Source of the DNA: Candidatus Zhuqueibacterota bacterium
GTDB lineage: Bacteria > Zhuqueibacterota > Zhuqueibacteria > Residuimicrobiales > Krinioviventaceae
Reading direction: 5' to 3'
Assembly: GCA_016934825.1 (NCBI GenBank)
Contig: JAFGSB010000070.1
Coordinates: 1-64,000, forward strand
Length of the DNA stretch: 64,000 nucleotides
The position numbers were made by a program, and so were the translations under genes. Of the stretch, positions 36,089 through 44,948 are shown piece after piece (position 1 is the stretch's first letter; each line of letters begins with the position of its first letter). Under the pieces are notes generated by a model that worked only from the letters and a program-made list of their open reading frames with translations, made no database searches and was not told where the DNA came from.

Positions 36089-37888
36089 TTACACGGGTAA
36101 ATTTATCGAAAAAACACTTCCTTTTGATTCTACGCTTTCGACTTTAATTTCTCCATTATGCAAATCAACTATCCATTTCGTTATAGATAAACCCAGACCG
36201 CTTCCACCGGTTTCCCGTGATCTTGAAACATCTACCCTGTAAAATCTGTCAAAAATTTTATTTAACGAATCTTTAGGAATCCCGACACCATTGTCTTTTA
36301 CATTAAACGTTACATATTTGGTGTTTTTATACAATGAAAGTGTTACAGTCCCCCCCGGATTCGAATATTTTATGGCATTATTGACAAGATTTCCCAGAGC
36401 ACGTATTAATAATCCTTCATCGCCTGTGTACTCAAGAATTTCAATTCTATCTATATTTAATTTGATATCATTCTTCGCCGCCAGTATCTGGCACCGGCTG
36501 AGCGTATTCATTAATACTTCATCGAGACGGATATTTTTCTTCTCGATATAGATCTGACCGGCGTCTCCCCTGGCAAGCCATTGCAGATCATCAACAATTC
36601 TGGCCATATGCTCTATTTCCAGGGCCGCCTCTCTCAGGTTCCTTTGCGCTAAAGGTTTATTGATAATGATCTTTGACGCCATTTCAATTTCACCCATTAG
36701 AATACTCAATGGCGTACGCAGTTCGTGTGAGGCGTCGGCGATGAATGTTTTATGCAGCCGGAATGCGGCCGCCAGCCGGTCTAAAAGATCGTTGAAAGTT
36801 ATTACCAGGCGGGCAATTTCATCGTCAATCTCGGGAATGGGCAAACGTATATCGAGATTCTTGCTTGTAATATCATTAACACGCTCTATAACTTTATTGA
36901 CAGGAGTCAGAGCGCGTTTTGTTATAACGATACCGCCTCCCCATGATATGACGATTAAAAAAACGGCGCTTGATAAAATAATGATCCCTTGCTTGAGTAT
37001 TGAAAATTGCACGGACTTGATCGGTACGGCAACATCTACGGTATAGACGCAACCGGGGACCTTGTCATGGATTTCCGTATATTGTTTATATTTATTACCG
37101 AGGGAATCCTGAATATCGGCAAAATAATCCTTATGCGAATATTTTATTGGTAAATAAAGTCCTTTTCTCTCAGTGTCATTTGAAACCCAAAGTACGCTGT
37201 CCTGTTCAAAAAGATAACAATAAGCCCAGGCGTTCCGGTTTTTTAAATAAGCGCCAAGTGAATCCGGTTCATTTATATATAAATCAAACCCATCTCGTAA
37301 CACAGAGTTGGCAACATTATAAACAATATCATTATAATAGTTAAGATCGGATTTCGATTTTATATTGATACCGTTTTCAAAAACAGTTGCCACAAAATAA
37401 TGTGTGTTTATTCGATAACCTAAATAACCCAATCCCTCAAAATTTTTGTTTAAATAAGTAAATTGAAAGGGATTAAATCCCCACAATTCAGGATAATCAT
37501 CTTCAAATTGAAGATGATATTTTTTGACTTCATCCGATTCAAAAAGGGTCCTTCCTGTGTGCAGGTTTCGTATACGAACTAAACCGAAATCCTTTAATTT
37601 ATTATCAATTGTCTCATCGATTATTTCCTGGGCGACTCGATAACGAAATTCTGCAAGCATGTCGTCGGTCCAGTTTATTTCCTCGAAATCTGTTATATTT
37701 AAATCATTTCTGTACAGCGTCACCTCTTCATACATTTCACTGCAAAAAAGGTTCACCGCAAACTGAAAAGTTTCCCATTGATTTTTATATAAATGAATAA
37801 AAGTAAGAGTAGCAAAACTCAATACAATAATGGTTAAAAATATCAGGTACCATTTTGCTAATCTGGATTTTTGACGAAAAATATTCAT
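36089..37888 (-). CDS. Sensor histidine kinase of the OmpR-partner type
   Basis: A 599-residue inner-membrane kinase. First membrane helix about residues 13-32; a large periplasmic sensor domain of about 265 residues with no family I recognise; second helix about 300-323; HAMP about 324-376; HisKA with FIADASHELRTPLS (phospho-acceptor H388); HATPase with N box LGNLVNNAIKYS, G1 KDNGVGIPKD, F box FDRFYR and G2 GGSGLGLSI. It is 12 nt downstream of the response regulator, so they form an operon. The kinase core is closest in pattern to CusS/heavy-metal-type sensors, but the periplasmic domain is longer than theirs. Signal unknown. Confidence 0.92.
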   Translation of the reverse strand: MNIFRQKSRLAKWYLIFLTIIVLSFATLTFIHLYKNQWETFQFAVNLFCSEMYEEVTLYRNDLNITDFEEINWTDDMLAEFRYRVAQEIIDETIDNKLKDFGLVRIRNLHTGRTLFESDEVKKYHLQFEDDYPELWGFNPFQFTYLNKNFEGLGYLGYRINTHYFVATVFENGINIKSKSDLNYYNDIVYNVANSVLRDGFDLYINEPDSLGAYLKNRNAWAYCYLFEQDSVLWVSNDTERKGLYLPIKYSHKDYFADIQDSLGNKYKQYTEIHDKVPGCVYTVDVAVPIKSVQFSILKQGIIILSSAVFLIVISWGGGIVITKRALTPVNKVIERVNDITSKNLDIRLPIPEIDDEIARLVITFNDLLDRLAAAFRLHKTFIADASHELRTPLSILMGEIEMASKIIINKPLAQRNLREAALEIEHMARIVDDLQWLARGDAGQIYIEKKNIRLDEVLMNTLSRCQILAAKNDIKLNIDRIEILEYTGDEGLLIRALGNLVNNAIKYSNPGGTVTLSLYKNTKYVTFNVKDNGVGIPKDSLNKIFDRFYRVDVSRSRETGGSGLGLSITKWIVDLHNGEIKVESVESKGSVFSINLPV

Positions 37889-37900
37889 AGCGCGTATCGG

Positions 37901-38572
37901 TTATTCATCTTTTAACATATAACCCGCTCCGCGAATGGTGTGGATCAATTTAGGCTCACCGGGGATCTCAATCTTTTTCCGTAAATAATTCACAATAACA
38001 TCGATGACATTGCTGCCGGCATCAAAATGGATGTCCCACACATGCTCGGTGATCATGGTTCGGGTGACAATTTTATTCTTGTTTAATATTAAATATTCAA
38101 GCAGTGCAAATTCTTTATTTGTTAACTGGACCTCGTCGCTCCCTCTTTCAACCTTGCGTGTCCGTGTATCCAGTTTCAAATTACTGACCTCCATAACCAG
38201 ATTCATAGTACTATGACTTCTGCGTAAATGGGCACGCACCCGGGCCAGTAATTCATCAAATTCAAACGGTTTGGTAATATAATCATCCGCCCCGTTATCC
38301 AGCCCGCGAATCCGGCTCGAAACCTCACCCAATGCTGTCAACATGATGATGGGAATTTCTATTCCACCGTTACGCAGATTTTCACAGGTTTTCCATCCAT
38401 CCTGTTTTGGCAATAGTATATCCAATAATATTAAATCATAATCATTTGTATGAGCTAAAAATTCGGCTTCTTTACCATCCCCTGCGATATCCACCGCATA
38501 AGATTGTTCCTCAAACCCTTTTTTAATAAAACTTGCCAGACGTTTTTCATCTTCCACTACAAGAATTCTCAT
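37901..38572 (-). CDS. OmpR/PhoB-family response regulator
   Basis: A 223-residue regulator: receiver domain about 1-118 with the acidic pair ED at 7-8, phospho-acceptor D51 in LILLDILLP, T in MLTALG and K in DYITKPFEFDEL; winged-helix DNA-binding domain about 128-223 (LTNKEFALLEYLILNKN, VIDVIVNYLRKKIE, IHTIRGAGYML). All catalytic residues are present. The family binds DNA as tandem dimers on direct repeats about 11 bp apart; a matching repeated element lies 270 bp upstream of this gene and at three neighbouring promoters. It is cotranscribed with the kinase. Confidence 0.93.
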   Translation of the reverse strand: MRILVVEDEKRLASFIKKGFEEQSYAVDIAGDGKEAEFLAHTNDYDLILLDILLPKQDGWKTCENLRNGGIEIPIIMLTALGEVSSRIRGLDNGADDYITKPFEFDELLARVRAHLRRSHSTMNLVMEVSNLKLDTRTRKVERGSDEVQLTNKEFALLEYLILNKNKIVTRTMITEHVWDIHFDAGSNVIDVIVNYLRKKIEIPGEPKLIHTIRGAGYMLKDE

Positions 38573-38841
38573 AAAACACCTTTAAAATAATCTTCGACTC
38601 ACAAAGGGTGAAAAAAAACTATTCCCCTGACTGCCTGATTGTAAAATTTTAAATATCCAGGTACCATATTTACATCATATTTTTTTCAGATCAGATTACC
38701 GGTGACCGGAAAAATCCCGACACCTGTAGAAAATATAATAAATCTTTGTATTGAATCTAAAAAAAATTACATTGAGATACAATAAATTTACAGGCAAGTT
38801 AATATTATTCACTTAAAAATAGTAAACATTTATTAAATAAA

Positions 38842-38869
38842 GATTAAAATCACATTAAAAAAAATTAAT
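38842..38869 (+). promoter_or_regulatory. TTAA triple-repeat element, site 3
   Basis: Starts with GATTAAAAT; TTAA at 38844, 38855 and 38865, spacing 11 and 10 bp. It lies 270 bp upstream of the response regulator, which would fit autoregulation. Confidence 0.5.
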
Positions 38870-39183
38870 AATTTAAACATCATTTATCACGAATTGGCAT
38901 CACTCAAATGCGGATAAAAGACGCCTCCACCTGATTCGAAACACGTGTTCAATTTTATCAACTTACAAAATTAAAATAATTTTATTATTCCGGATAAATC
39001 AGGAAACCACCGATATCCTAATACTCTAATAAAATATATAGTTAGGAGTATCGTGTACGGTTAATAAGCGACATGATTAAATTGAGTTTTTAAATAATTT
39101 GTGAATGTAAACGGAAACCGATTTTTTATTCCATTTTATGTCATCCTCTACTGAAATATTGTTTTAGCGCCGTTTATTTTAAA

Positions 39184-39211
39184 GATTAAATTAAATTAAT
39201 GTTTTTTTAAT
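39184..39211 (+). promoter_or_regulatory. TTAA triple-repeat element, site 4, next to a promoter
   Basis: Begins GATTAAAT; TTAA at 39186, 39196 and 39207 (spacing 10 and 11), with one extra TTAA at 39191. It ends about 13 bp before the -35 box of the MFS promoter, the usual place for an activator. A perfect 10-bp inverted repeat AAAGATTAAA / TTTAATCTTT (39181-39190 and 39217-39226) overlaps both the element and the -35 box. Confidence 0.55.
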
Positions 39212-39223
39212 GATGCTTTAATC

Positions 39224-39251
39224 TTTACATTTTATATTATTAAGATACTAT
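39224..39251 (+). promoter_or_regulatory. Sigma-70-like promoter of the MFS/kinase operon
   Basis: TTTACA (39224-39229), a 16-bp spacer and TACTAT (39246-39251). The start of the coding region lies about 65 bp downstream. Five of six bases in each box agree with the consensus. Confidence 0.5.
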
Positions 39252-39317
39252 TTTAATTTTATTGTTTCTTTTTCTGAAAACAAAACGTTTATCGTGATGC
39301 TAATTAAGGAGATCGTT

Positions 39318-40667
39318 TTGAAATTATTCACATTTTTCGCTACAGGAAAAGATAAACCTCCGATTAAAGATCCTCAGCTCATAAACAAGCTCTTTAAACA
39401 AAGCCGATTGTCCGTGATGCTGGCAATAACCCTTGGATACGGATTTGCCTACACATGCCGGTTGGGATTATCCGTTGTAAAAAAACCGTTGATCGACGGC
39501 AATATTTTCACTGCGGATCAATTGGGAATGATCGGTTCGGGGATTTTTTACGGCTATGCATTTGGCAAATTGATAAACGGTTTTCTGGCCGATCATGCCA
39601 ATGTTAAAAAATATCTGGCTACCGGCATATTCATGTCGGCGTTGATCAACCTGACAATGGGTTGGTCCACCGCACTGTGGGTTTGGATTATATTATGGGG
39701 ATTAAACGGATGGTTCCAGGGATTTGGCGCGCCCTCCGGAATTGTATCTTTATCACAATGGTTTAGCAACAGTGAACGCGGCCGTTATTACGGAATCTGG
39801 AGTACGGCTCATGCGTTAGGCGAAGGACTGACCTTTATCGGTTCGGCCGCGTTGGTCGGCGCTTTAGGGTGGCGGGCAGGTTTTTGGGGACCCGGGATAC
39901 TTTGTATCCTTGTCGCCGTAGCGGTCTATTTATCCATGCGGGACCGCCCGCAAACCATGGGGTTGCCGTCGGTTGCCGAATGGAAAAATGATTTTGCGGT
40001 ATCTCAGAACGCTAAAAGCGACCAGAAAAAAACCGTATGGCAGGCGCAGCGAACTATCCTCAAATTGCCCGCAATCTGGGTGCTCGGACTTTCCAGCGCA
40101 ACCATGTACATGACAAGATACGCCATCAACAGTTGGGGATTTCTGTATCTTCAGGAAGCAAAAGGATATTCGTTTGTGATGGCCGGCAGTATGTTACTGC
40201 TCAATACATTGGCTGGAATAGCCGGATGTCTGGTTTTTGGTTACGCATCCGACAAGTTATTTAAAGCAAAAAGGCCCCCGGTTAACCTGATCTTTGCTCT
40301 GCTGGAAGTTATGGCGCTTTGCGTTCTGTTTTTTGGCCCCGAAGGGAAACCCATTTTAATCATTGGCGCTTTTTTAGTATATGGATTCGGCTTGAACGGG
40401 CTGGTCACATCATTGGGCGGTTTATTTGCCGTTGATATTGCCCCTAAAAGGGCGGCCGGTGCAGCACTGGGTTTTATCGGCGTCTTTAGCTACGTCGCTG
40501 CCGCCATTCAGGAAAGGATTAGCGGTCATTTAATCGAAAAAGGTACCACTATTATTGACGGTGTTCGGCATTATGACTTTAGCACACCTATCATTTTTTG
40601 GATCGGGACGTCGATAGTTTCACTTATTCTGGCAGCTTCTTTATGGCGGGCTGAAACTAGAGATTAA
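39318..40667 (+). CDS. MFS transporter of the organophosphate:phosphate antiporter (GlpT/UhpT) type
   Basis: A 449-residue inner-membrane carrier with twelve membrane segments. The OPA-like region YGFAYTCRLGLSVVKKPLID, the loop GFLADHANVKKYL and WFSNSERGRYYGIWSTAHALGEG match the GlpT/UhpT/PgtP group, which exchanges sugar phosphates or glycerol 3-phosphate for phosphate. I place the start at the TTG at 39318 because AAGGAG lies 6 nt before it; GTG/ATG codons at 39294-39299 lack a ribosome site. It is followed after 18 nt by a PfkB kinase. A substrate that is non-phosphorylated and phosphorylated inside by the kinase is an alternative to sugar-phosphate uptake. Confidence 0.85.
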   Translation: MKLFTFFATGKDKPPIKDPQLINKLFKQSRLSVMLAITLGYGFAYTCRLGLSVVKKPLIDGNIFTADQLGMIGSGIFYGYAFGKLINGFLADHANVKKYLATGIFMSALINLTMGWSTALWVWIILWGLNGWFQGFGAPSGIVSLSQWFSNSERGRYYGIWSTAHALGEGLTFIGSAALVGALGWRAGFWGPGILCILVAVAVYLSMRDRPQTMGLPSVAEWKNDFAVSQNAKSDQKKTVWQAQRTILKLPAIWVLGLSSATMYMTRYAINSWGFLYLQEAKGYSFVMAGSMLLLNTLAGIAGCLVFGYASDKLFKAKRPPVNLIFALLEVMALCVLFFGPEGKPILIIGAFLVYGFGLNGLVTSLGGLFAVDIAPKRAAGAALGFIGVFSYVAAAIQERISGHLIEKGTTIIDGVRHYDFSTPIIFWIGTSIVSLILAASLWRAETRD

Positions 40668-40685
40668 ACTGATGTGGAGTTGATA

Positions 40686-41573
40686 ATGGAAACCAATATG
40701 AAATATGATATCGCGATTATGGGCAATTATACCAAGGATACAATTGTTTCGCCCGCCGGTATAAGAATGGTTGACGGCGGAGGATTTAACTATGGGGCTC
40801 ATGCAGCCGTCCTTATGGGTCTCAAAGTGGCCGCGATAACACGACTTGCTGAAGAAGACAAACGTGTCGTTGAGACGCTCAGGAAATTGGGCGTTGATGT
40901 GTATCCAAAATACACACCGGAATCCACGCATATGCGGTTGTTTTACCCGACGACCAATGTTGATGACCGCGTGCTGAGCGTGACAAGTATTGCCGGGCCT
41001 TTTGAACCGGACCAGGTTAAGGACATCGAGGCAAGGGCTTTTCTTATCAACGCCTCGACCCGGGGAGAGGTCGACCTTGACGTTATCGACGAACTTGTAA
41101 AGAAAAACACCCTCGTTGTCGCGGACGCCCAGGGTTATGTTCGTATTATCAATCCCGAAGGGCAATTAATATATGATTCGTGGGAGGATAAACAATCCGT
41201 ATTATCAAAAATCGACATATTAAAGACAGATATTGTGGAAGCCGAGGCCATGACCGGGGAAAAAAACATGAAAACGGCCGCCAGGTTGTTATCGGAATTC
41301 GGACCGAAAGAAATCGTGCTGACGCACAAGTCCGGAGTGCTGGTTTATGCGGAAGGGCAGTATTACGAAGCGCCGTTCCTGCCAAAGGAACTGATTGGAC
41401 GCAGCGGTCGCGGTGACACCTGTATCGCGTCGTATGTCTCCAAACGTTTGAGCGCGTCTGCCGAAAAAGCCACCGTGTGGGCGGCGGCATTAACAAGTAT
41501 CAAAATGGAAGCGGAAGGACCGATCCGTAGACCGGTGGAGGATGTTGAAGAATTGATCCTGACAAAGTATTAG
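40686..41573 (+). CDS. PfkB-family sugar or inositol kinase, TM0415-like
   Basis: A 295-residue kinase of the ribokinase fold. The C-terminal anion-hole motif is GRSGRGDT with catalytic base D244. ADAQGYVRII, MTGEKNMKTAARLL, THKSGVLVY and SIKMEAEGPIRR closely follow the pattern I recall for the PfkB kinase TM0415, encoded inside the Thermotoga maritima inositol cluster. The start is the ATG at 40686, with GGAG 5 nt before it. It shares an operon with the OPA-type transporter and converges on the inositol operon, from which it is separated by a terminator. Likely substrate: an inositol or an inositol-derived sugar acid; this part is inferred. Confidence 0.8.
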   Translation: METNMKYDIAIMGNYTKDTIVSPAGIRMVDGGGFNYGAHAAVLMGLKVAAITRLAEEDKRVVETLRKLGVDVYPKYTPESTHMRLFYPTTNVDDRVLSVTSIAGPFEPDQVKDIEARAFLINASTRGEVDLDVIDELVKKNTLVVADAQGYVRIINPEGQLIYDSWEDKQSVLSKIDILKTDIVEAEAMTGEKNMKTAARLLSEFGPKEIVLTHKSGVLVYAEGQYYEAPFLPKELIGRSGRGDTCIASYVSKRLSASAEKATVWAAALTSIKMEAEGPIRRPVEDVEELILTKY

Positions 41574-41660
41574 CGATGAAGTAACAACACATTATGATTT
41601 CTAAATTTATATTTCTTATTTTCAATAATTTAAAATTAATTTGCATCGCGTTCCAATCCG

Positions 41661-41707
41661 AAAAGCCACTCGGAAGGGCCAACGGTCTTACAAGAGTGGC
41701 TTTTTTA
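41661..41707. terminator. Two-way terminator between convergent operons
   Basis: AAAAGCCACTC and GAGTGGCTTTTTT pair over 10-11 bp, with a further weaker pairing (GGGCC with GGTCT) inside the 22-nt loop. It separates the plus-strand kinase operon from the minus-strand inositol operon. Confidence 0.85.
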
Positions 41708-41840
41708 TAAATTACAGAATTCTTTATTAAACCAGGTTTTATTCCCCACCGTGCGGCGGGAACACAGTTCTTTATTATATGCAGGAATGAAATTTTTTTA
41801 TGTGAGATGAGATCATCGATAAAAAATTTTCAGACAATTA

Positions 41841-42884
41841 CTATGGCTGCAATACAATTTTCATCGCTTTTTTGGGTATGGATTCCAGCGTATCCAGGTC
41901 CAAACCAAGTTTGGCAAATGCTCCGGGGCCTTCCTCTAACGGAATGACTTCGGTGAAAAAGGGTTTCATATTGATTTTTCCGGCCTCGAAAATTTTTATC
42001 GCCGGTAAACAGGTGTTCTGACCGATATATGTTCCCAAAATTTTTATAGCATTACGGGTGATATAATAAGGCTGAATTGCGGCCCTGCTGCTGTCATCCA
42101 TACCAAAGGCAAGGACTTTACCGCCGGGTGTTACATATTTCAGCGCATTTTCCAGTTGCGTTCCGACAGCGTCGATGACAATGTCCGCCTTTTTACCGCG
42201 GGTCAGTTTAATAATTTCCTCTTCGATGTCACACTCATCCGGGTTAAGCGCCGGAACATTTAGTTGCCGGGCAATGTTCAACCGGAACGGATCAATTTCC
42301 GTAACAATTGCGCGGGCGGCAATGTTTTTCGCCATCGATGCGAATAAATACCCGATGGGGCCGCAGCCAAGAACCAGTACAGTATCCCAGGGCTGCATTT
42401 GCACCGTATTCATTCCGTTTAAAACTGTGCCCAGCGTTTCTACCTGGGTTGCTGTAATATCGTCAATTTCATCCGGCAACTTGAAACACACATCTTCCGG
42501 CGCAACGCAGTATTCCGCGTAACCGCCGTTTTTATAAATGCCCAGTGTCCGGTTTTTCAATTCTACGCACTGGCTGCTGAATCCCATTCGACAAAAATCA
42601 CACAATCCGCAACGGGGATTATTATCCAGGGCGACCCTGTCGCCCACTTTGACGCTTGTTACCGCGGAACCGATTTCATGTACAATACCATTAAATTCAT
42701 GCCCAAGTACGGTATCTTTCTTATATGCGTGTTTACCCTGCATGATTTTCACGTCGGACCCGCAGATACCACACATTTTAACTTTAATGATAACCTGATC
42801 CGGTTGTTCTATTTGAGGCACCGGAATTTCAGTATATTCAATTTTACCGATATCTCGAAAGACCAATGATCTCATCGATTCCAT
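41841..42884 (-). CDS. Zinc-dependent polyol dehydrogenase (MDR family)
   Basis: A 347-residue medium-chain dehydrogenase. Catalytic-zinc ligands: C in MCGICGSDVK and H-E in GHEFNG; structural-zinc cysteines in NPRCGLCDFCRMGFSSQC (four Cys); NAD-binding VLGCGPIGYLF. It resembles sorbitol and galactitol-1-phosphate 5-dehydrogenases. AAGGAG precedes the ATG. It is the last gene of the inositol operon, 170 bp after the binding-protein gene. A redox step downstream of D-tagaturonate or on a related inositol isomer is a reasonable guess; the substrate is not readable. Confidence 0.82.
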   Translation of the reverse strand: MESMRSLVFRDIGKIEYTEIPVPQIEQPDQVIIKVKMCGICGSDVKIMQGKHAYKKDTVLGHEFNGIVHEIGSAVTSVKVGDRVALDNNPRCGLCDFCRMGFSSQCVELKNRTLGIYKNGGYAEYCVAPEDVCFKLPDEIDDITATQVETLGTVLNGMNTVQMQPWDTVLVLGCGPIGYLFASMAKNIAARAIVTEIDPFRLNIARQLNVPALNPDECDIEEEIIKLTRGKKADIVIDAVGTQLENALKYVTPGGKVLAFGMDDSSRAAIQPYYITRNAIKILGTYIGQNTCLPAIKIFEAGKINMKPFFTEVIPLEEGPGAFAKLGLDLDTLESIPKKAMKIVLQP

Positions 42885-43054
42885 AACTTACTCCTTTACA
42901 TCTATTTTGTTTTAATTATTTTTATAATAAAAATATTTACTTTTGCTAAAATTACTTACCGAATATTTCACCGTTCCATTCATTCTACCCTGATACATAA
43001 CACACACATGCCCGTTCCTTGTACCTAACAATCTATGACCGGAATAAACCGGCA

Positions 43055-43984
43055 CTATTTGGTTACAAGTTCAATTTTCACAGGAATATAGTCCGGGATA
43101 GTCTCTTTATTGATCAGATGAAAAGCATTGATAACGGCCAGTCTGCCCATTTCATACGGATTCTGGGCAATTGAACCGATCATTGTCCCGTTATTTATGG
43201 CTTCCCGGGCGTCAGTGGTTGCATCAAATCCCATTACAAAAATTTTTCCACTTTTACCTGCGGCGGCTATGGCTTCCACGGCACCCAATGCCATCATATC
43301 ATTGCAGGCAAAGACCGCCTGAATTTCAGGATGCGCCTGAAGAATATTTTGAAAAACATTAAAACCCTGGTCCCGTTCCCAGTTAGCCGTCTGGGATGCA
43401 ACGATTTCAATACCGGCGACATCGTCGACGGATTTGTGAAATCCTGACAGCCTGGAATCACCGGTTTCGTGACCGGGTATTCCTTCCAGCAGTGCGACTT
43501 TACCCCGCCCTTCAAGTTTATTAACAATAAATTCCCCGGCAATCCGGCCGCCCTCAAAATTATCCGATCCGATAAAAGTGAAGACCCGGCAACCGGCTTC
43601 CTTTAGGGTGGTTTTGTCTACACGGGTGTCTATCGTCAGGACCGGGATACCGGCGCGGTTGGCTTTGCAGATGGCGGGTACAATTTCCCTCGATCCGCTT
43701 GGCGCCACGCAGATAGCATCAACTTTTCGCTGTATGAGGTTCTCGATGATCTGCATTTGTTTCTCCACATCCACCTCGCGTTCGGCTGCCTGGGAAATCA
43801 ACTGGATACCCAGACTGTCGGCAACTTCTTTTGCGCCTTTTTCCATATCGATAAAAAATGGATTGTTCAATGTCTTCATAACCAGTGCTACCGCGGGTCC
43901 TCCTGATTTTTCACTTCTTTGACAGCCCACAACTAATAATAAACAGAAAACAAAAAACATTAAAAAAACTGATAATTTTTTCAT
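43055..43984 (-). CDS. Periplasmic sugar-binding lipoprotein, RbsB type
   Basis: A 309-residue substrate-binding protein with lipoprotein signal (LLLVVGCQRS). The mature chain has the periplasmic-binding fold 1 pattern: VALVMKTLNNPFFIDMEKGAKE, then AICVAPSGSREIVPAI, VLTIDTRVDK, FIGSDNFEGGRIAGEFI and AVFACNDMMALGAVEAI. It delivers the ligand to the RbsC-type permease whose gene lies 16 nt upstream. In Caulobacter an RbsB-type protein (IbpA) with a related ATPase and permease carries myo-inositol; the present operon content argues for the same ligand. That ligand is inferred from context. Confidence 0.88.
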   Translation of the reverse strand: MKKLSVFLMFFVFCLLLVVGCQRSEKSGGPAVALVMKTLNNPFFIDMEKGAKEVADSLGIQLISQAAEREVDVEKQMQIIENLIQRKVDAICVAPSGSREIVPAICKANRAGIPVLTIDTRVDKTTLKEAGCRVFTFIGSDNFEGGRIAGEFIVNKLEGRGKVALLEGIPGHETGDSRLSGFHKSVDDVAGIEIVASQTANWERDQGFNVFQNILQAHPEIQAVFACNDMMALGAVEAIAAAGKSGKIFVMGFDATTDAREAINNGTMIGSIAQNPYEMGRLAVINAFHLINKETIPDYIPVKIELVTK

Positions 43985-44000
43985 AGTTCGTTTTCTCCGG

Positions 44001-44948
44001 TTATTTTTTACTCTTTTTTAAAGCCATATCAATTAATACCGCAAAAATAATAACTGAACCGATAACAGTCTGTTGTACAAAGGACGAAACACCCAGCAGA
44101 TTGAGCCCGTTTCTCAGAACACCCATAATCAGAGCGCCGATCAGAGTACCCACTATTGTTCCCTCGCCTCCGACAAGACTTGTTCCCCCGATAACGGTTG
44201 CCGCAATGGCGTCTAATTCATACATCATTCCGGCAATGGGCTGGGCGGAGTTAAGCCGCGCCGTTAAAATAATGGCGGCAAGTCCGCTCAGCATTCCACA
44301 TAACCCGTATACGATTGTTTTAAACATCCTGACATTAACCCCTGACAATACAGCCGCCTCTTCATTGCCGCCCATCGCGTAGGTATATCGCCCCAGCTTG
44401 GTATGGGTCAGCAGATAATGCGCGACAAAATAAACGAAAATCATAATAATGATCGGCGTCGGGATATATAAAATCTCCCCGTTTGCCAGAAAACGAAATG
44501 TATTGGAAAAACCGGAAATCGGCCTGCCCTGGGTAAATAACAGAGCGGCGCCACGGGCGACACTCATCATACCCAGGGTCGAGATAAAGGGGGGCAGTTT
44601 TCCGAAAGTGATCAATAACCCGTTCACTAAACCGCATACAAGACCGACGAGCAGACCAATTAAAAGAGCCAGCGGAAGCGGTATTCCGACCTGTATGGCC
44701 CAGGCCAGCACAACACCGGAAAAAGCCAGGATAGAACCGACAGACAGATCGATACCCGCGGTAATGATGACAAAGGTCATCCCCACCGCAATGATTGCAT
44801 TTATTGAAGTCTGCTGGGCTATATTAAGCAAATTGGAGACGGTCAAAAAATAGGGTGTCAATATCCATAAAATCGCTGATAACACCAAAAGTCCGATCAA
44901 AGTTCCAAATTGCCGCCCATAATGTATTAAAAAATCCTTTTGCTGCAA
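44001..44948 (-). CDS. Sugar ABC transporter permease, RbsC type
   Basis: A 315-residue inner-membrane permease with eight to ten hydrophobic segments. Family hallmarks are NAIIAVGMTFVIITAGIDLS, VGSILAFSG, GLINGLLITFGKLPPFISTLG and EGTIVGTLIGALIMGVLRNGL. The start is a TTG at 44948 directly after the ATPase stop, with GGAGG 7 nt before it, so translation is coupled. It forms the channel for the binding protein at 43055. Confidence 0.9.
   Translation of the reverse strand: MQQKDFLIHYGRQFGTLIGLLVLSAILWILTPYFLTVSNLLNIAQQTSINAIIAVGMTFVIITAGIDLSVGSILAFSGVVLAWAIQVGIPLPLALLIGLLVGLVCGLVNGLLITFGKLPPFISTLGMMSVARGAALLFTQGRPISGFSNTFRFLANGEILYIPTPIIIMIFVYFVAHYLLTHTKLGRYTYAMGGNEEAAVLSGVNVRMFKTIVYGLCGMLSGLAAIILTARLNSAQPIAGMMYELDAIAATVIGGTSLVGGEGTIVGTLIGALIMGVLRNGLNLLGVSSFVQQTVIGSVIIFAVLIDMALKKSKK

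Larger units (their letters stand above)
38573..39293. other. Divergent intergenic region between the response regulator and the MFS gene
   Basis: About 720 bp, strongly AT-rich, with no supportable gene. It holds two copies of the TTAA element (38842 and 39184) and a likely promoter for the plus-strand transporter (39224-39251). The rest shows no structure that I can interpret. Confidence 0.65.
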
